DNA of 64,000 bases from Mycobacterium pinniadriaticum (GTDB lineage: Bacteria > Actinomycetota > Actinomycetes > Mycobacteriales > Mycobacteriaceae). The first letter of the stretch is position 1, and the number at the start of each line of letters is the position of its first letter. Location of the stretch: positions 62,001 through 126,000 of the forward strand of contig NZ_JAPJDO010000011.1 of NCBI RefSeq assembly GCF_026242045.1, given 5' to 3'. The notes beneath the pieces were generated by a model that did no database searches, was not told the DNA's origin, and saw nothing but the letters and a program-made list of their open reading frames with translations. Positions 45,241-52,994 of this stretch are shown piece after piece. The translations under genes and the position numbers were made by a program.

Positions 45241-45428
45241 AGATTGAAGTGGATTTCGGCCTGTGTGAGGCCAACGCGATCTGTATGGGGATCATCCCGG
45301 AGGTGTTCCAGGTCGACGACCAGGATTACCTGCACGTCCTCAACGACGAGGTGACCCCGGAGAACGAGGCACAGGTTCGCGACGCGGTGCGCCAGTGCCC
45401 CCGGCAGGCGATCTCGATCAAGGAATAG
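45237..45428 (+). CDS. Ferredoxin, [3Fe-4S] type, P450 partner
   Basis: 63-residue ferredoxin with CEANAIC and RQCP; the variable position is Asn. The ATG overlaps the P450 stop (ATGA), so it is its dedicated electron donor. It ends 13 bp before the stop of a convergent gene. Confidence 0.93.
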   Translation: MKIEVDFGLCEANAICMGIIPEVFQVDDQDYLHVLNDEVTPENEAQVRDAVRQCPRQAISIKE

Positions 45429-45441
45429 CGCTCAGCGACCC

Positions 45442-45948
45442 TCAGCCGACGGGAACCAGGTCGGCGCCGATCGGCGGGCAGCTCATGGCGCCGCTGCGGA
45501 AGCTCTCGGTCGGGGTCACCGCGATGTCGTCGACCGCGGCCGCGGCCAGCGCCTGCGCTTTGAACACCCGCGCCGCAGAGCTGAGCCGGTGCTCGACCGA
45601 GTCGACGTTGCGGTCGAGTCCGGCCGGGCGCACCTCGCCCCACAGGGCCACCTCGGTCATGCCGTAATCCAGTGCTCGCAGCACGCCCTCGCGGACCCTG
45701 GCATCGGCGTCGACGAGGTCAGCGGCGACCGCCAGTGCCTGCGGGTGCGGCTGGTCGTCACCGGCCGCGAGAACGGATTCGAAATCGAGGGTCTGGGCAC
45801 CCAGGATCGACAGCGGGCGGGTGTCACCGGGATGGGCGAGGAGAACGTTGACGTCCCAGCCGGCCATCACCCGGTCGAACATCCAGCCACCGGCGTGCTG
45901 CACCGCCTCAGCGACCGTCGGCGCGACGATGTCGAGCCGGTATCTCAT
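45442..45948 (-). CDS. Protein of unknown function coupled to a TetR regulator
   Basis: 168-residue soluble protein beginning MRYRLDIVAPTVAEAVQHAGGWMFDRVMAGWDVNVLLAH and ending MSCPPIGADLVPVG. No signal peptide or membrane helix. I do not recognise the family. The ATG at 45948 overlaps the stop of the TetR gene (ATGA), so the two are translated together, which suggests a linked sensing or detoxifying role (inference). Convergent with the P450-ferredoxin pair. Confidence 0.75.
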   Translation of the reverse strand: MRYRLDIVAPTVAEAVQHAGGWMFDRVMAGWDVNVLLAHPGDTRPLSILGAQTLDFESVLAAGDDQPHPQALAVAADLVDADARVREGVLRALDYGMTEVALWGEVRPAGLDRNVDSVEHRLSSAARVFKAQALAAAAVDDIAVTPTESFRSGAMSCPPIGADLVPVG

Positions 45949-46553
45949 GATTCGGCGGCCGGTCTCAGTTGGCTCGCCAGCGACCTGGAGTACTCCCGGA
46001 ACACGTCGGTCAGCGGTATCGACGGGTCGAGTAGCCATGAGGTCTCCATTCCGTTCACAAATGCCAGGATTTCCACGGCCTTGCGGGCCGGGTTCACGTC
46101 TTGTCGATAGCGGCCGGCGGCCTGACCGCCACGGATCCGGTCCGCGATGATGTCCACCGCCTGCCGGTAGCGGTCCACCAGGCGATCGTGCAGCGGGGCG
46201 TCGGGCGCGATGTTCTCCACCATCAGCACCGCGAAGGTGCCAACGAGCTGCGGTGATCGATCGAACCGGTCGGCGGCATTGGCAATGCCCTCGATGAGGT
46301 CACCGGTCAGGTAGTCGGCATGCTCGCTGTCATCGGCATCACGAGCATCGAGCACGGCGTGCAGCAGCTGCTCCTTGGATTCAAAGTGGTGCAGCAAGCC
46401 GGCAGCGGTGACGCCGGCCTCCCGAGCGATCTGAGCCAACGTGGTGTTGCGCCAGCCGTTGCGTGCGAGAAGCCGCTGCGCGACGTCGAGAATCCGTTGC
46501 TTGCGGTCCTCACCCTTAGCCAGCAGGGTTGCGTACGGACGGGTTGCCGTCAC
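45945..46553 (-). CDS. TetR-family transcriptional regulator
   Basis: 202-residue TetR regulator: helix-turn-helix in RKQRILDVAQRLLARNGWRNTTLAQIAREAGVTAAGLLHHFESKEQLL. The start chosen is GTG at 46553 (VTATRPYATLL), preceded by GAAGGGAG; a GTG at 46589 would place translation inside a perfect palindrome and is unlikely. It is transcribed with the unknown gene at 45442 and is divergent from another regulator at 46703. Likely autoregulated through the palindrome at 46571-46600. Confidence 0.9.
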   Translation of the reverse strand: MTATRPYATLLAKGEDRKQRILDVAQRLLARNGWRNTTLAQIAREAGVTAAGLLHHFESKEQLLHAVLDARDADDSEHADYLTGDLIEGIANAADRFDRSPQLVGTFAVLMVENIAPDAPLHDRLVDRYRQAVDIIADRIRGGQAAGRYRQDVNPARKAVEILAFVNGMETSWLLDPSIPLTDVFREYSRSLASQLRPAAES

Positions 46554-46570
46554 TGCACTCCCTTCCTCAG

Positions 46571-46600
46571 ACCAACCTAGTGAACACACAGTAGGTTGGT
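46571..46600. promoter_or_regulatory. 30-bp operator palindrome of the adjacent TetR gene
   Basis: ACCAACCTA (46571-46579) and TAGGTTGGT (46592-46600) are perfect inverted arms separated by 12 bp. They lie 18-47 bp upstream of the GTG start at 46553, the normal place for a self-repressing TetR operator. Confidence 0.8.
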
Positions 46601-46667
46601 TTGGGGCAGTGTGACAAGGGTCTCAACGGAAAAAGATTCGGCGGCGCCCGGCACAGTGCGGACTTTC

Positions 46668-46681
46668 GTACCTATCGGTGC
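46668..46681. promoter_or_regulatory. Operator shared by the AcrR-type gene and the SDR at 47330
   Basis: GTACCTATCGGTGC here differs by one base from GTACCGATCGGTGC, the reverse complement of 48089-48102. It lies 22 bp before the regulator ATG at 46703. Two near-identical sites flanking a convergent regulator/SDR pair point to one repressor controlling both. Confidence 0.7.
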
Positions 46682-46702
46682 AAAAGCGGTACGGTCGATC
46701 GC

Positions 46703-47311
46703 ATGGAGAGTGGCAAGAAAGCGGCGATCGGGCGCCCGCGCACATTCGACGCTGACGAAGCCCTTGATTGCGCCATGCGGGTTTTCTGGGAACAGGGCTA
46801 CGAAGGTGCGAGCCTCACCGACCTGACGGACGCGATGGGCATCAGACGCACAAGCATGTACGCCGCGTTCGGCAACAAGGAAGATCTGTTCGCCCAGGCT
46901 CTGCAGCGCTACGCCGAAGGCCCAGCCTCCTACGGCCCCCGCGCGTTGCAGGAACCGACCGCGCGAAAGGTAGCCGCGGCCATTCTGGAGGGATCAATCA
47001 AGGCCACCACCAGTCCGACCGGCCCAACAGGCTGCTTGACCGTCCAAGGCTCCCTCGCCGCCGGCAAGTCCGCCCGCGCGATTCGCGACATGCTCACCGA
47101 ATTGCGCAACGAGGCAGTCTCTCGGCTGCGCGAGCGATTTCAACGCGCACTTGACGAAGGCGACCTGCCACCGGGCGCCGATCCCGGTGTGTTGGCACGC
47201 TACGTCATGACGGTGTCCAACGGCATCGCCGTTCAAGCCGCGGCCGGCGCCAGTCCCGACGACCTTCACCACGTCGCCGCCGTCGCGCTGCGAAACTGGC
47301 CGTCGGCCTGA
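46703..47311 (+). CDS. TetR/AcrR-family transcriptional regulator
   Basis: 202-residue regulator of the AcrR type: GRPRTFDADEALDCAMRVFWEQGYEGASLTDLTDAMGIRRTSMYAAFGNKEDLF is the DNA-binding part; the C-terminal domain includes PTGCLTVQGSLAAG, common in regulators of quinone or aldehyde stress. The ATG at 46703 (MESGKKAAIGRPR) was chosen from the family start. It is convergent with the SDR at 47330 and shares a 14-bp site with it. Confidence 0.9.
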   Translation: MESGKKAAIGRPRTFDADEALDCAMRVFWEQGYEGASLTDLTDAMGIRRTSMYAAFGNKEDLFAQALQRYAEGPASYGPRALQEPTARKVAAAILEGSIKATTSPTGPTGCLTVQGSLAAGKSARAIRDMLTELRNEAVSRLRERFQRALDEGDLPPGADPGVLARYVMTVSNGIAVQAAAGASPDDLHHVAAVALRNWPSA

Positions 47312-47329
47312 GGCCGTTCACGTCGGGCA

Positions 47330-48079
47330 TCACATCTTGGCGACCGCGCGCGCAACGGTGTTCGGAGTGAGCCGCAACATCGTCGGGAGCAGCTTGGTCG
47401 AGCCCGGCAGAGCCATTGGCCTGCGGCGCTCCAAGGCCTTGAGGGTCACTGCCGCCACAACCGCCGGCGACATTTTCTTGCCCTCGAGGTTGGCATTCAT
47501 CGGCGTGTCGGTGGCGGGCGGAAGAAGTTCGAGGACATGGGTTTTCGTGGGCTCAAGCTGCCGACGCAGCCCCTCGGCGAAGCCATGCAGTCCTGCTTTG
47601 ACCGCACCATAGGTCGGCGCGCGGGAGGGAGAAACCAAGGCGAAACCCGACGTGACAAAGACGATCGCGGCGAGCGCCGGCCAGCGCCGCAAAGCCTCAC
47701 CGGTCAGCTGAATGGGTGCTGTAAGGTTCAGGGCGACTTCATCTTCGAGATCATGGGTGGCGTCGACGCCCGAGACAAAGTCTCGTTCGACAAACGTGCC
47801 CGCATTGTTGATCAGCACGTCAAGCCGACCGAACCGAGCGGCTACCGCATCGAGCAGCGCAGCCCTCGCCTCAGCAACCGTCACGTCAGCCTGGACGGCC
47901 AGCTCATCTGGGTGAGCCCGCGAGAAACTCTCCAGAGCCGGCAGCGATCGTCCGCAGACCGCTACCGCAGCACCCTGATCCAGGAAGGCTTCGGCCAGGC
48001 TCAAGCCGATACCGGACGTGCCGCCAGTGATGAGGACAACCTGCCCCGACTCCCGATGTGCCGTCATACGAGGAACCAT
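47330..48079 (-). CDS. Short-chain dehydrogenase/reductase
   Basis: 249-residue SDR of the DltE-like type: ITGGTSGIGLSLAEAF, NNAG in LINNAGTF, VTSGFALVSPSRAPTYGAVKAGL (Tyr and Lys), and a C-terminal PTMLRLTPNTVARAVAKM. A start at 48067 (MTAHRE) is also possible. Probably the target of the AcrR-type regulator whose gene ends 18 bp away, through the shared site at 48089. Its reaction is unknown and it may be unrelated to the catabolic regulon. Confidence 0.9.
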   Translation of the reverse strand: MVPRMTAHRESGQVVLITGGTSGIGLSLAEAFLDQGAAVAVCGRSLPALESFSRAHPDELAVQADVTVAEARAALLDAVAARFGRLDVLINNAGTFVERDFVSGVDATHDLEDEVALNLTAPIQLTGEALRRWPALAAIVFVTSGFALVSPSRAPTYGAVKAGLHGFAEGLRRQLEPTKTHVLELLPPATDTPMNANLEGKKMSPAVVAAVTLKALERRRPMALPGSTKLLPTMLRLTPNTVARAVAKM

Positions 48080-48088
48080 AACACTTCA

Positions 48089-48102
48089 GCACCGATCGGT
48101 AC
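48089..48102. promoter_or_regulatory. Operator before the SDR, matching 46668-46681
   Basis: GCACCGATCGGTAC contains the 10-bp palindrome ACCGATCGGT and matches the reverse complement of the site at 46668 in 13 of 14 bases. It starts 10 bp upstream of the SDR ATG. Confidence 0.7.
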
Positions 48103-48119
48103 AGAAATGTGACGCGCCG

Positions 48120-49268
48120 CTATAACCCCAGCGATTTGGCGATGATCACCTTCATGACCTCACTGGTGCCGGCGTAGATCCGGGCCACTCGCGCATCGGT
48201 GTAGAGGCGGGCGATCGGATACTCCATCATGTAGCCGTAGCCGCCGAAGAGCTGCAGACAGCGATCGATCACCCGCTGCTGCACCTCGGTGCAGAACAGC
48301 TTGACCCGGGCCGCGTCGGCGCCGCTGAGCTCACCTTCGACATGCAGGGATACCGCCCGGTCAAGCATGGCCTGGGCCGCCTCCACCTCTGTCGAGCAGG
48401 CGGCGAGTTCGAACTTGGTGTTCTGAAACGACGCGACGGGCGTGCCAAATGCCTTGCGGCTCCGCGTGTATTCGATGGCGGCAGCGATCGCCGAGCGGGC
48501 TTGGGCCACCGAGCCGACCGCCACGGTGAGCCGTTCCTGGGCCAGGTTGTGGCCCAGGTAGCTGAACGCCTGGCCGTCGGCCCCCAGCACGTTGGTGGCC
48601 GGCACCCGCACGTCGACGAACGACAGCTCGGCGGTGTCCTGCACCTTGCAGCCCATCTTCTCCAGCTCGCGCCCGCGGGTGAAGCCCGCCATCCCGTCCT
48701 CGACGACCAGCAGGGTCAGCCCGGCGCGCCGGTTGTCCGGATCGGTGGAGGTGCGCGCCACCACGACCACCAGATCGGCCTGCATACCGCCGGTGATGAA
48801 GGTCTTCGCGCCGTTGACGATGTAGTCGTCACCGTCCCGCACCGCCGTCGTACGCACCCCGGCCAGGTCCGACCCGGTGCCCGGCTCGGTCATGGCGACC
48901 GCGGTGAGCAGCGTCCCGGCCGCGAGTCCGGGAAACCAGCGGGCGCGCTGTTCGTCATTCGCGTAGTGCAGAAAATACGGCAGGATCACCTCGAGCTGGG
49001 TGCGCACCGTCGACAAGGTGACCAGTGCGCGGGCGGCTTCTTCCTGCAGCACCACGTTGTAGCGGTAGTCGTCCTGGCCGCCGCCGCCGTACTCCTCGGG
49101 CAGGGTGACCCCCATGATCCCGGTCTCGCCGAGCTTCGCGAACGTCTCGCGTGGCATCCGACCCGCCTTCTCCCACTGCGGGTAGGCAGGCACGACTTCC
49201 TTCTCGATGAAGTCGCGGGCGAGCTGGCGAAACGCCTCGTGGTCCTCGGTGAACAGATCGCGGCGCAT
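48120..49268 (-). CDS. Acyl-CoA dehydrogenase
   Basis: 382-residue full-length acyl-CoA dehydrogenase: AVAMTEPGTGSDLAGV, YIVNGAKTFITGG, RKAFGTPVASFQNTKFELA, QLFGGYGYMMEYP and RIYAGTSEVMKVIIAKSLGL. Typical of homotetrameric mycobacterial FadE enzymes. The ATG at 49268 overlaps the thiolase stop (TGATG); the longer frame reaching to 50264 is antiregister within the thiolase. Last gene of the minus-strand unit. Confidence 0.93.
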   Translation of the reverse strand: MRRDLFTEDHEAFRQLARDFIEKEVVPAYPQWEKAGRMPRETFAKLGETGIMGVTLPEEYGGGGQDDYRYNVVLQEEAARALVTLSTVRTQLEVILPYFLHYANDEQRARWFPGLAAGTLLTAVAMTEPGTGSDLAGVRTTAVRDGDDYIVNGAKTFITGGMQADLVVVVARTSTDPDNRRAGLTLLVVEDGMAGFTRGRELEKMGCKVQDTAELSFVDVRVPATNVLGADGQAFSYLGHNLAQERLTVAVGSVAQARSAIAAAIEYTRSRKAFGTPVASFQNTKFELAACSTEVEAAQAMLDRAVSLHVEGELSGADAARVKLFCTEVQQRVIDRCLQLFGGYGYMMEYPIARLYTDARVARIYAGTSEVMKVIIAKSLGL

Positions 49269-50419
49269 CAATACTCTCCGAGCAGCTCGACGATGGTGGC
49301 GTTGGCGGTGCCGCCGCCTTCGCACATCGTCTGCAGTCCGTAGCGAATTCCGTTGTCTCGCATGTGGTACAGCATCCGGGTCATCAGCACTGCCCCCGAC
49401 CCGCCCAGCGGATGGCCCAGTGCGATCGCGCCGCCCAGCGGGTTCAGCCGCTCGGTCGCGGCACCGGTTTCGGCCTGCCAGGCCATCGGCACCGGCGCGA
49501 ACGCCTCGTTGACCTCGAACACCCCGATATCGTCGATGCCCAGCCCGGTCTTGCCCAGCACCTTCTGCGTCGCCGGGATCGGACCGGTGAGCATCATCAC
49601 CGGATTGGCGCCGGCGACCGCACCGGCGACGTAGCGGGCCAGCGGCGTCCAGCCCTGTGCGGCAGCGTATTCGGCGGTGGTGACCAGAAGAGCGGCCGCG
49701 CCGTCGGAGATCTGCGACGAGTTGCCAGCATGGATGACACCATCCTCGGTGAATGCCGGTTTGAGCGCGGCCAGTTTCTCGACGGTGGTCCCCCGGCGGA
49801 TGCCCTCGTCGGCGCTCACCACACCCCCGTCGGTTGCCACCGGAACGATCTGGTCGGCGAAGGCCCCGCGATCCTGTGCCGCGGCGGCCAGTTCGTGGCT
49901 GCGCACCGAGAACTCGTCGACATCCGTGCGGGAGAACCCCCACTTCTCGGCGACCATCTCCGCCGAGATGCCCTGGTTGAACGAGAAGTCGTGGTAGCGC
50001 TCGAGCACCCTGGGGCCGTAGGGCATGCCGGTGGCGCGGGCCGAGCCGAGCGGAACCCGGCTCATCACCTCGACGCCGCCGGCGACCACCACGTCCTGTT
50101 GGCCGGACATGACCGCCTGGGCGGCGAAATCGAGTGCCTGCTGGCTGGATCCGCACGCCCGATTGACCGTGGTCCCGGGAATGGCTTCCGGCCAGCCGGC
50201 GGCCAGAACCGAAAAGCGGCCGATATTGCTCGATTGGTCGCCGACCTGGGATACGCAGCCCCACACCACATCGTCGACCGTCGCGGGGTCGAGCCCGATG
50301 CGCTCGGCGAGCGCGTTCAGCACCACCGCCGACAGGTCGGCGGCATGCATGCCGGACAGCCCGCCGTTTCGCTTACCGACCGGAGTGCGCACCGCTTCGA
50401 CGATCACCGTTTCCCGCAT
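49268..50419 (-). CDS. Acetyl-CoA acyltransferase (thiolase)
   Basis: 383-residue thiolase with NRACGSSQQA (Cys89), NEAFA, GHPLGGSG and CEGGGTAN. Degradative type, as the genes on both sides are a CoA-transferase and dehydrogenases. It is not close in sequence to the thiolase at 1775 beyond family level, so the pathway has two thiolytic steps or two substrates. ATG at 50419 with AGGAGC upstream. Confidence 0.94.
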   Translation of the reverse strand: MRETVIVEAVRTPVGKRNGGLSGMHAADLSAVVLNALAERIGLDPATVDDVVWGCVSQVGDQSSNIGRFSVLAAGWPEAIPGTTVNRACGSSQQALDFAAQAVMSGQQDVVVAGGVEVMSRVPLGSARATGMPYGPRVLERYHDFSFNQGISAEMVAEKWGFSRTDVDEFSVRSHELAAAAQDRGAFADQIVPVATDGGVVSADEGIRRGTTVEKLAALKPAFTEDGVIHAGNSSQISDGAAALLVTTAEYAAAQGWTPLARYVAGAVAGANPVMMLTGPIPATQKVLGKTGLGIDDIGVFEVNEAFAPVPMAWQAETGAATERLNPLGGAIALGHPLGGSGAVLMTRMLYHMRDNGIRYGLQTMCEGGGTANATIVELLGEY

Positions 50420-50445
50420 GGCTGCTCCTTACTTCTGACGATGGT

Positions 50446-51660
50446 TCATGCGACGGCGCCCTGCTCGCGCAGCCTGCCGATTTCGTTGTCGGACAAGCCC
50501 AATTCGGTCAGCAGCGCGTCGGTGTGCTCACCGAGGCCGGGCACCGGACCCATCGGCTGCTCGTAGTCTTCGATGATCGGCGGCGGCAGGATCGCTTGGA
50601 TCGGACCGGCGGTGGTCTGTACCGTCCGCCAGCGATCACGGTCGGACAACTGCGGGTGCGCAAGAACCTCGCTGGGCAGGTTGTACCGGGCGTTGCCGAT
50701 GCCCGCGGCGTCGGCTGTCGTCTGGATGTGCGCGAGATCGTGCTGTGCACACCAGCTTTGAATGGCGTCGTCGAGCACCTCGCGATTGGCGACGCGATCC
50801 GAGTTGGAGGCGAAGCGCGGGTCGTCGGCAAGATCGGGCCGTTCGATGATCTCCCGCGCCAACCGTTGCCATTCCCGGTCGTTGGTGGTACCCAGCACGA
50901 CGGTCTGATGATCGGCGGTGTCGTAGGCACCGTACGGCGCCACGGCAGGCGAGCTCATCCCCAACGGTTGTTGGTCGATTCCGGAGTGCTGTGCGTACGT
51001 CAGCGGATATCCCATCAGGTCCATCATCGTGTCGAACAGGCTCACGCTGACCGCCGCGCCTCTGCGCTCCCGGCCGTCGCGGGAGATGAGCAGCGCCATG
51101 ATCGACAACGCCGAGTACAGCCCGGTGGAGATGTCGGCAATCGGCGGTCCGGGCTTGGCCGGTTTGCCGGGATAGCCGGTCACCGCGCACGATCCGGATT
51201 CCGATTGCGCCAGCAGGTCGTAGGCGCGCTTGTTCGACAGCGGGCCGCCGGCCCCGTAGCCGTCGATCTCGACGGCGATCACGTGGGGGTGCCGTTCGCG
51301 CAGCTGCTCGGGTGAGATGCCGAGTCGCGAAGTGGAGCCCGGGGCCAGATTCGACACCACCGCATCGGCGCGGTCGAGCAGCTGATGCAGGATCTCGATG
51401 CCCTCGGCTGATTTGAGGTCCAGCGCAATCGATTCCTTGTTGCGGTTGGCCCAGACGAAATGGGCCGCAAGGCCGCCCGGGCCGTTGACGACATCGTCGT
51501 AATGGCGGGCGAAGTCCCCGCCGGCCGGGTTCTCGACCTTGATCACGCGAGCCCCGAAGTCAGCCAGGACGCGCGTGCACATCGGTGCCGACACGGCCTG
51601 CTCCAGAGCCACGATGGTGATACCGGCCAGCGGGGCGGCCGGTCCATGCGCAGAACTCAT
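50446..51660 (-). CDS. CaiB/BaiF (family III) CoA-transferase
   Basis: 404-residue family III CoA-transferase: PLAGITIVALEQAVSAPMCTRVLADFGARVIKVENP and catalytic Asp about D176 in PIADISTGLYSAL. It is a second, diverged CoA-transferase besides that at 20450, implying activation of two different acids. Lies between acyl-CoA dehydrogenase (34 bp upstream) and thiolase (26 bp downstream). Confidence 0.93.
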   Translation of the reverse strand: MSSAHGPAAPLAGITIVALEQAVSAPMCTRVLADFGARVIKVENPAGGDFARHYDDVVNGPGGLAAHFVWANRNKESIALDLKSAEGIEILHQLLDRADAVVSNLAPGSTSRLGISPEQLRERHPHVIAVEIDGYGAGGPLSNKRAYDLLAQSESGSCAVTGYPGKPAKPGPPIADISTGLYSALSIMALLISRDGRERRGAAVSVSLFDTMMDLMGYPLTYAQHSGIDQQPLGMSSPAVAPYGAYDTADHQTVVLGTTNDREWQRLAREIIERPDLADDPRFASNSDRVANREVLDDAIQSWCAQHDLAHIQTTADAAGIGNARYNLPSEVLAHPQLSDRDRWRTVQTTAGPIQAILPPPIIEDYEQPMGPVPGLGEHTDALLTELGLSDNEIGRLREQGAVA

Positions 51661-51694
51661 CAGATCACCATACGGTCGGCGCAGACACTGGCCA

Positions 51695-52897
51695 CTAGTA
51701 GCTCTTGGGCAGGCCGAGAACGTTCGCGCCGAGGAAGTTCAGGATCATCTCCTGACTGACGGGCGCGATCTTCATCAGGCGCGCCTCCCGGAAGAACCGG
51801 GAGATGTGGTACTCCTCGGAATAGCCCATGCCGCCGTGGGTCTGCAGCGCGCGGTCGGCCGCCGCGAACCCGGCATCCGCGCACAGGTATTTGGCCATGT
51901 TGGCTTCGCGGCCGCACGACTTTCCGTTGTCGTAGAGCCAGGTCGCCTTACGCAGGATCAGCTCAGCTGCGTCCAAACGTGCCAGCGAATCCGCCAGCGG
52001 GAACTGAATGCCCTGGTTCATCCCGATCGGCCGGTCGAACACCACGCGCTCGTTGGCGTACTTGACCGCGCGATCCAGCGAAACCCGCCCGATGCCCAGC
52101 GCCTCGGCGGCGATCAGCATTCGCTCCGGGTTCAGCCCGTGCAGGATGTAGGAAAAGCCCTTGCCCTCGTCGCCGATGCGGTCGGAGACCGGGATCCGCA
52201 GATCGTCGATGAACAGCTCGTTGGAGCTCACCGCGTTGCGTCCCATCTTCTTGATGGGACGGATATCGACGTGGTCCCGGTCGAGGTCGGTGAGGAACAG
52301 GGAGAGACCTTCTGTCGGCTTGCCTCCCCGCTTTTCAACGTCCTCGCGGCTCTCGGTCCGGGTGAGCAACAGGATCTTCTCGGATTCCAGCGCCTTGGAG
52401 ATCCACACCTTGCGCCCGTTGACTATGTAATGTTCGCCGGAATTGTCGCGACTGCGTTTGGCGAACGTAGTGATACGCGAAGTGTCCAGTCCGGCGCCGG
52501 GTTCGGTGACACCGAAACAGACGTGCAGATCACCGTTGACGATCCGCGGCAATGTCGCCGCCTTCATCTCGTCGGAGCCGAACACCACGACCGGTTGCAT
52601 GCCGAAGATCGACATGTGGATCGCGCTGGCGGCGTTCATCCCGCCGCCCGACCGGGCGACCTCCTCGGCGAGCAACGTCGCCTCGGTGATACCGAGCCCG
52701 TGGCCGCCGTACTCCTCCGGGATGGTCATCCCGAGCCAGCCGCCCTTGGCAATCGCGTCGTAGAACGCTAAAGGGAACTCGTGCGCCTGGTCCTTCTCCA
52801 TCCAGTACTGGTCGTCGAAGCGAGCCGACAACTCCCGCACCGACTTGCGGATGAGTTCCTGGTCTTCGGTCAGCTCGAAGCTCATGCCTGAAGACAT
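51695..52897 (-). CDS. Acyl-CoA dehydrogenase
   Basis: 400-residue acyl-CoA dehydrogenase: CFGVTEPGAGLDTSRI, YIVNGRKVWISKA, RVVFDRPIGMNQGIQFPLAD, QTHGGMGYSEEY and a C-terminal MILNFLGANVLGLPKSY. The ATG at 52897 has GGAGGA five bases upstream. A strong hairpin (52943-52975) separates it from the amidohydrolase gene upstream, so it may start its own transcript. Confidence 0.93.
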   Translation of the reverse strand: MSSGMSFELTEDQELIRKSVRELSARFDDQYWMEKDQAHEFPLAFYDAIAKGGWLGMTIPEEYGGHGLGITEATLLAEEVARSGGGMNAASAIHMSIFGMQPVVVFGSDEMKAATLPRIVNGDLHVCFGVTEPGAGLDTSRITTFAKRSRDNSGEHYIVNGRKVWISKALESEKILLLTRTESREDVEKRGGKPTEGLSLFLTDLDRDHVDIRPIKKMGRNAVSSNELFIDDLRIPVSDRIGDEGKGFSYILHGLNPERMLIAAEALGIGRVSLDRAVKYANERVVFDRPIGMNQGIQFPLADSLARLDAAELILRKATWLYDNGKSCGREANMAKYLCADAGFAAADRALQTHGGMGYSEEYHISRFFREARLMKIAPVSQEMILNFLGANVLGLPKSY

Positions 52898-52942
52898 GTT
52901 GTCCTCCAGTTCCTTTCAGTGGTCGCCGAGACCACACCCGCC

Positions 52943-52975
52943 ATCGTCGGTGCGAGGCGCACTCGCACCGACGAT
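52943..52975. terminator. Hairpin between amidohydrolase and acyl-CoA dehydrogenase
   Basis: A perfect 14-bp stem (52943-52956 with 52962-52975) with a GCGCA loop follows the amidohydrolase stop on the minus strand. There is no T-run, as is common in mycobacteria, so it could be an attenuating terminator or an RNA-stability element. Confidence 0.6.
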
Positions 52976-52994
52976 CAACGATTACACCGCGGGA

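Noticed and set aside
48120..50264. A 714-codon open frame covering the acyl-CoA dehydrogenase and part of the thiolase
   Set aside because: Only the part from 49268 downwards is dehydrogenase; the rest is an off-frame reading of the thiolase caused by high GC.
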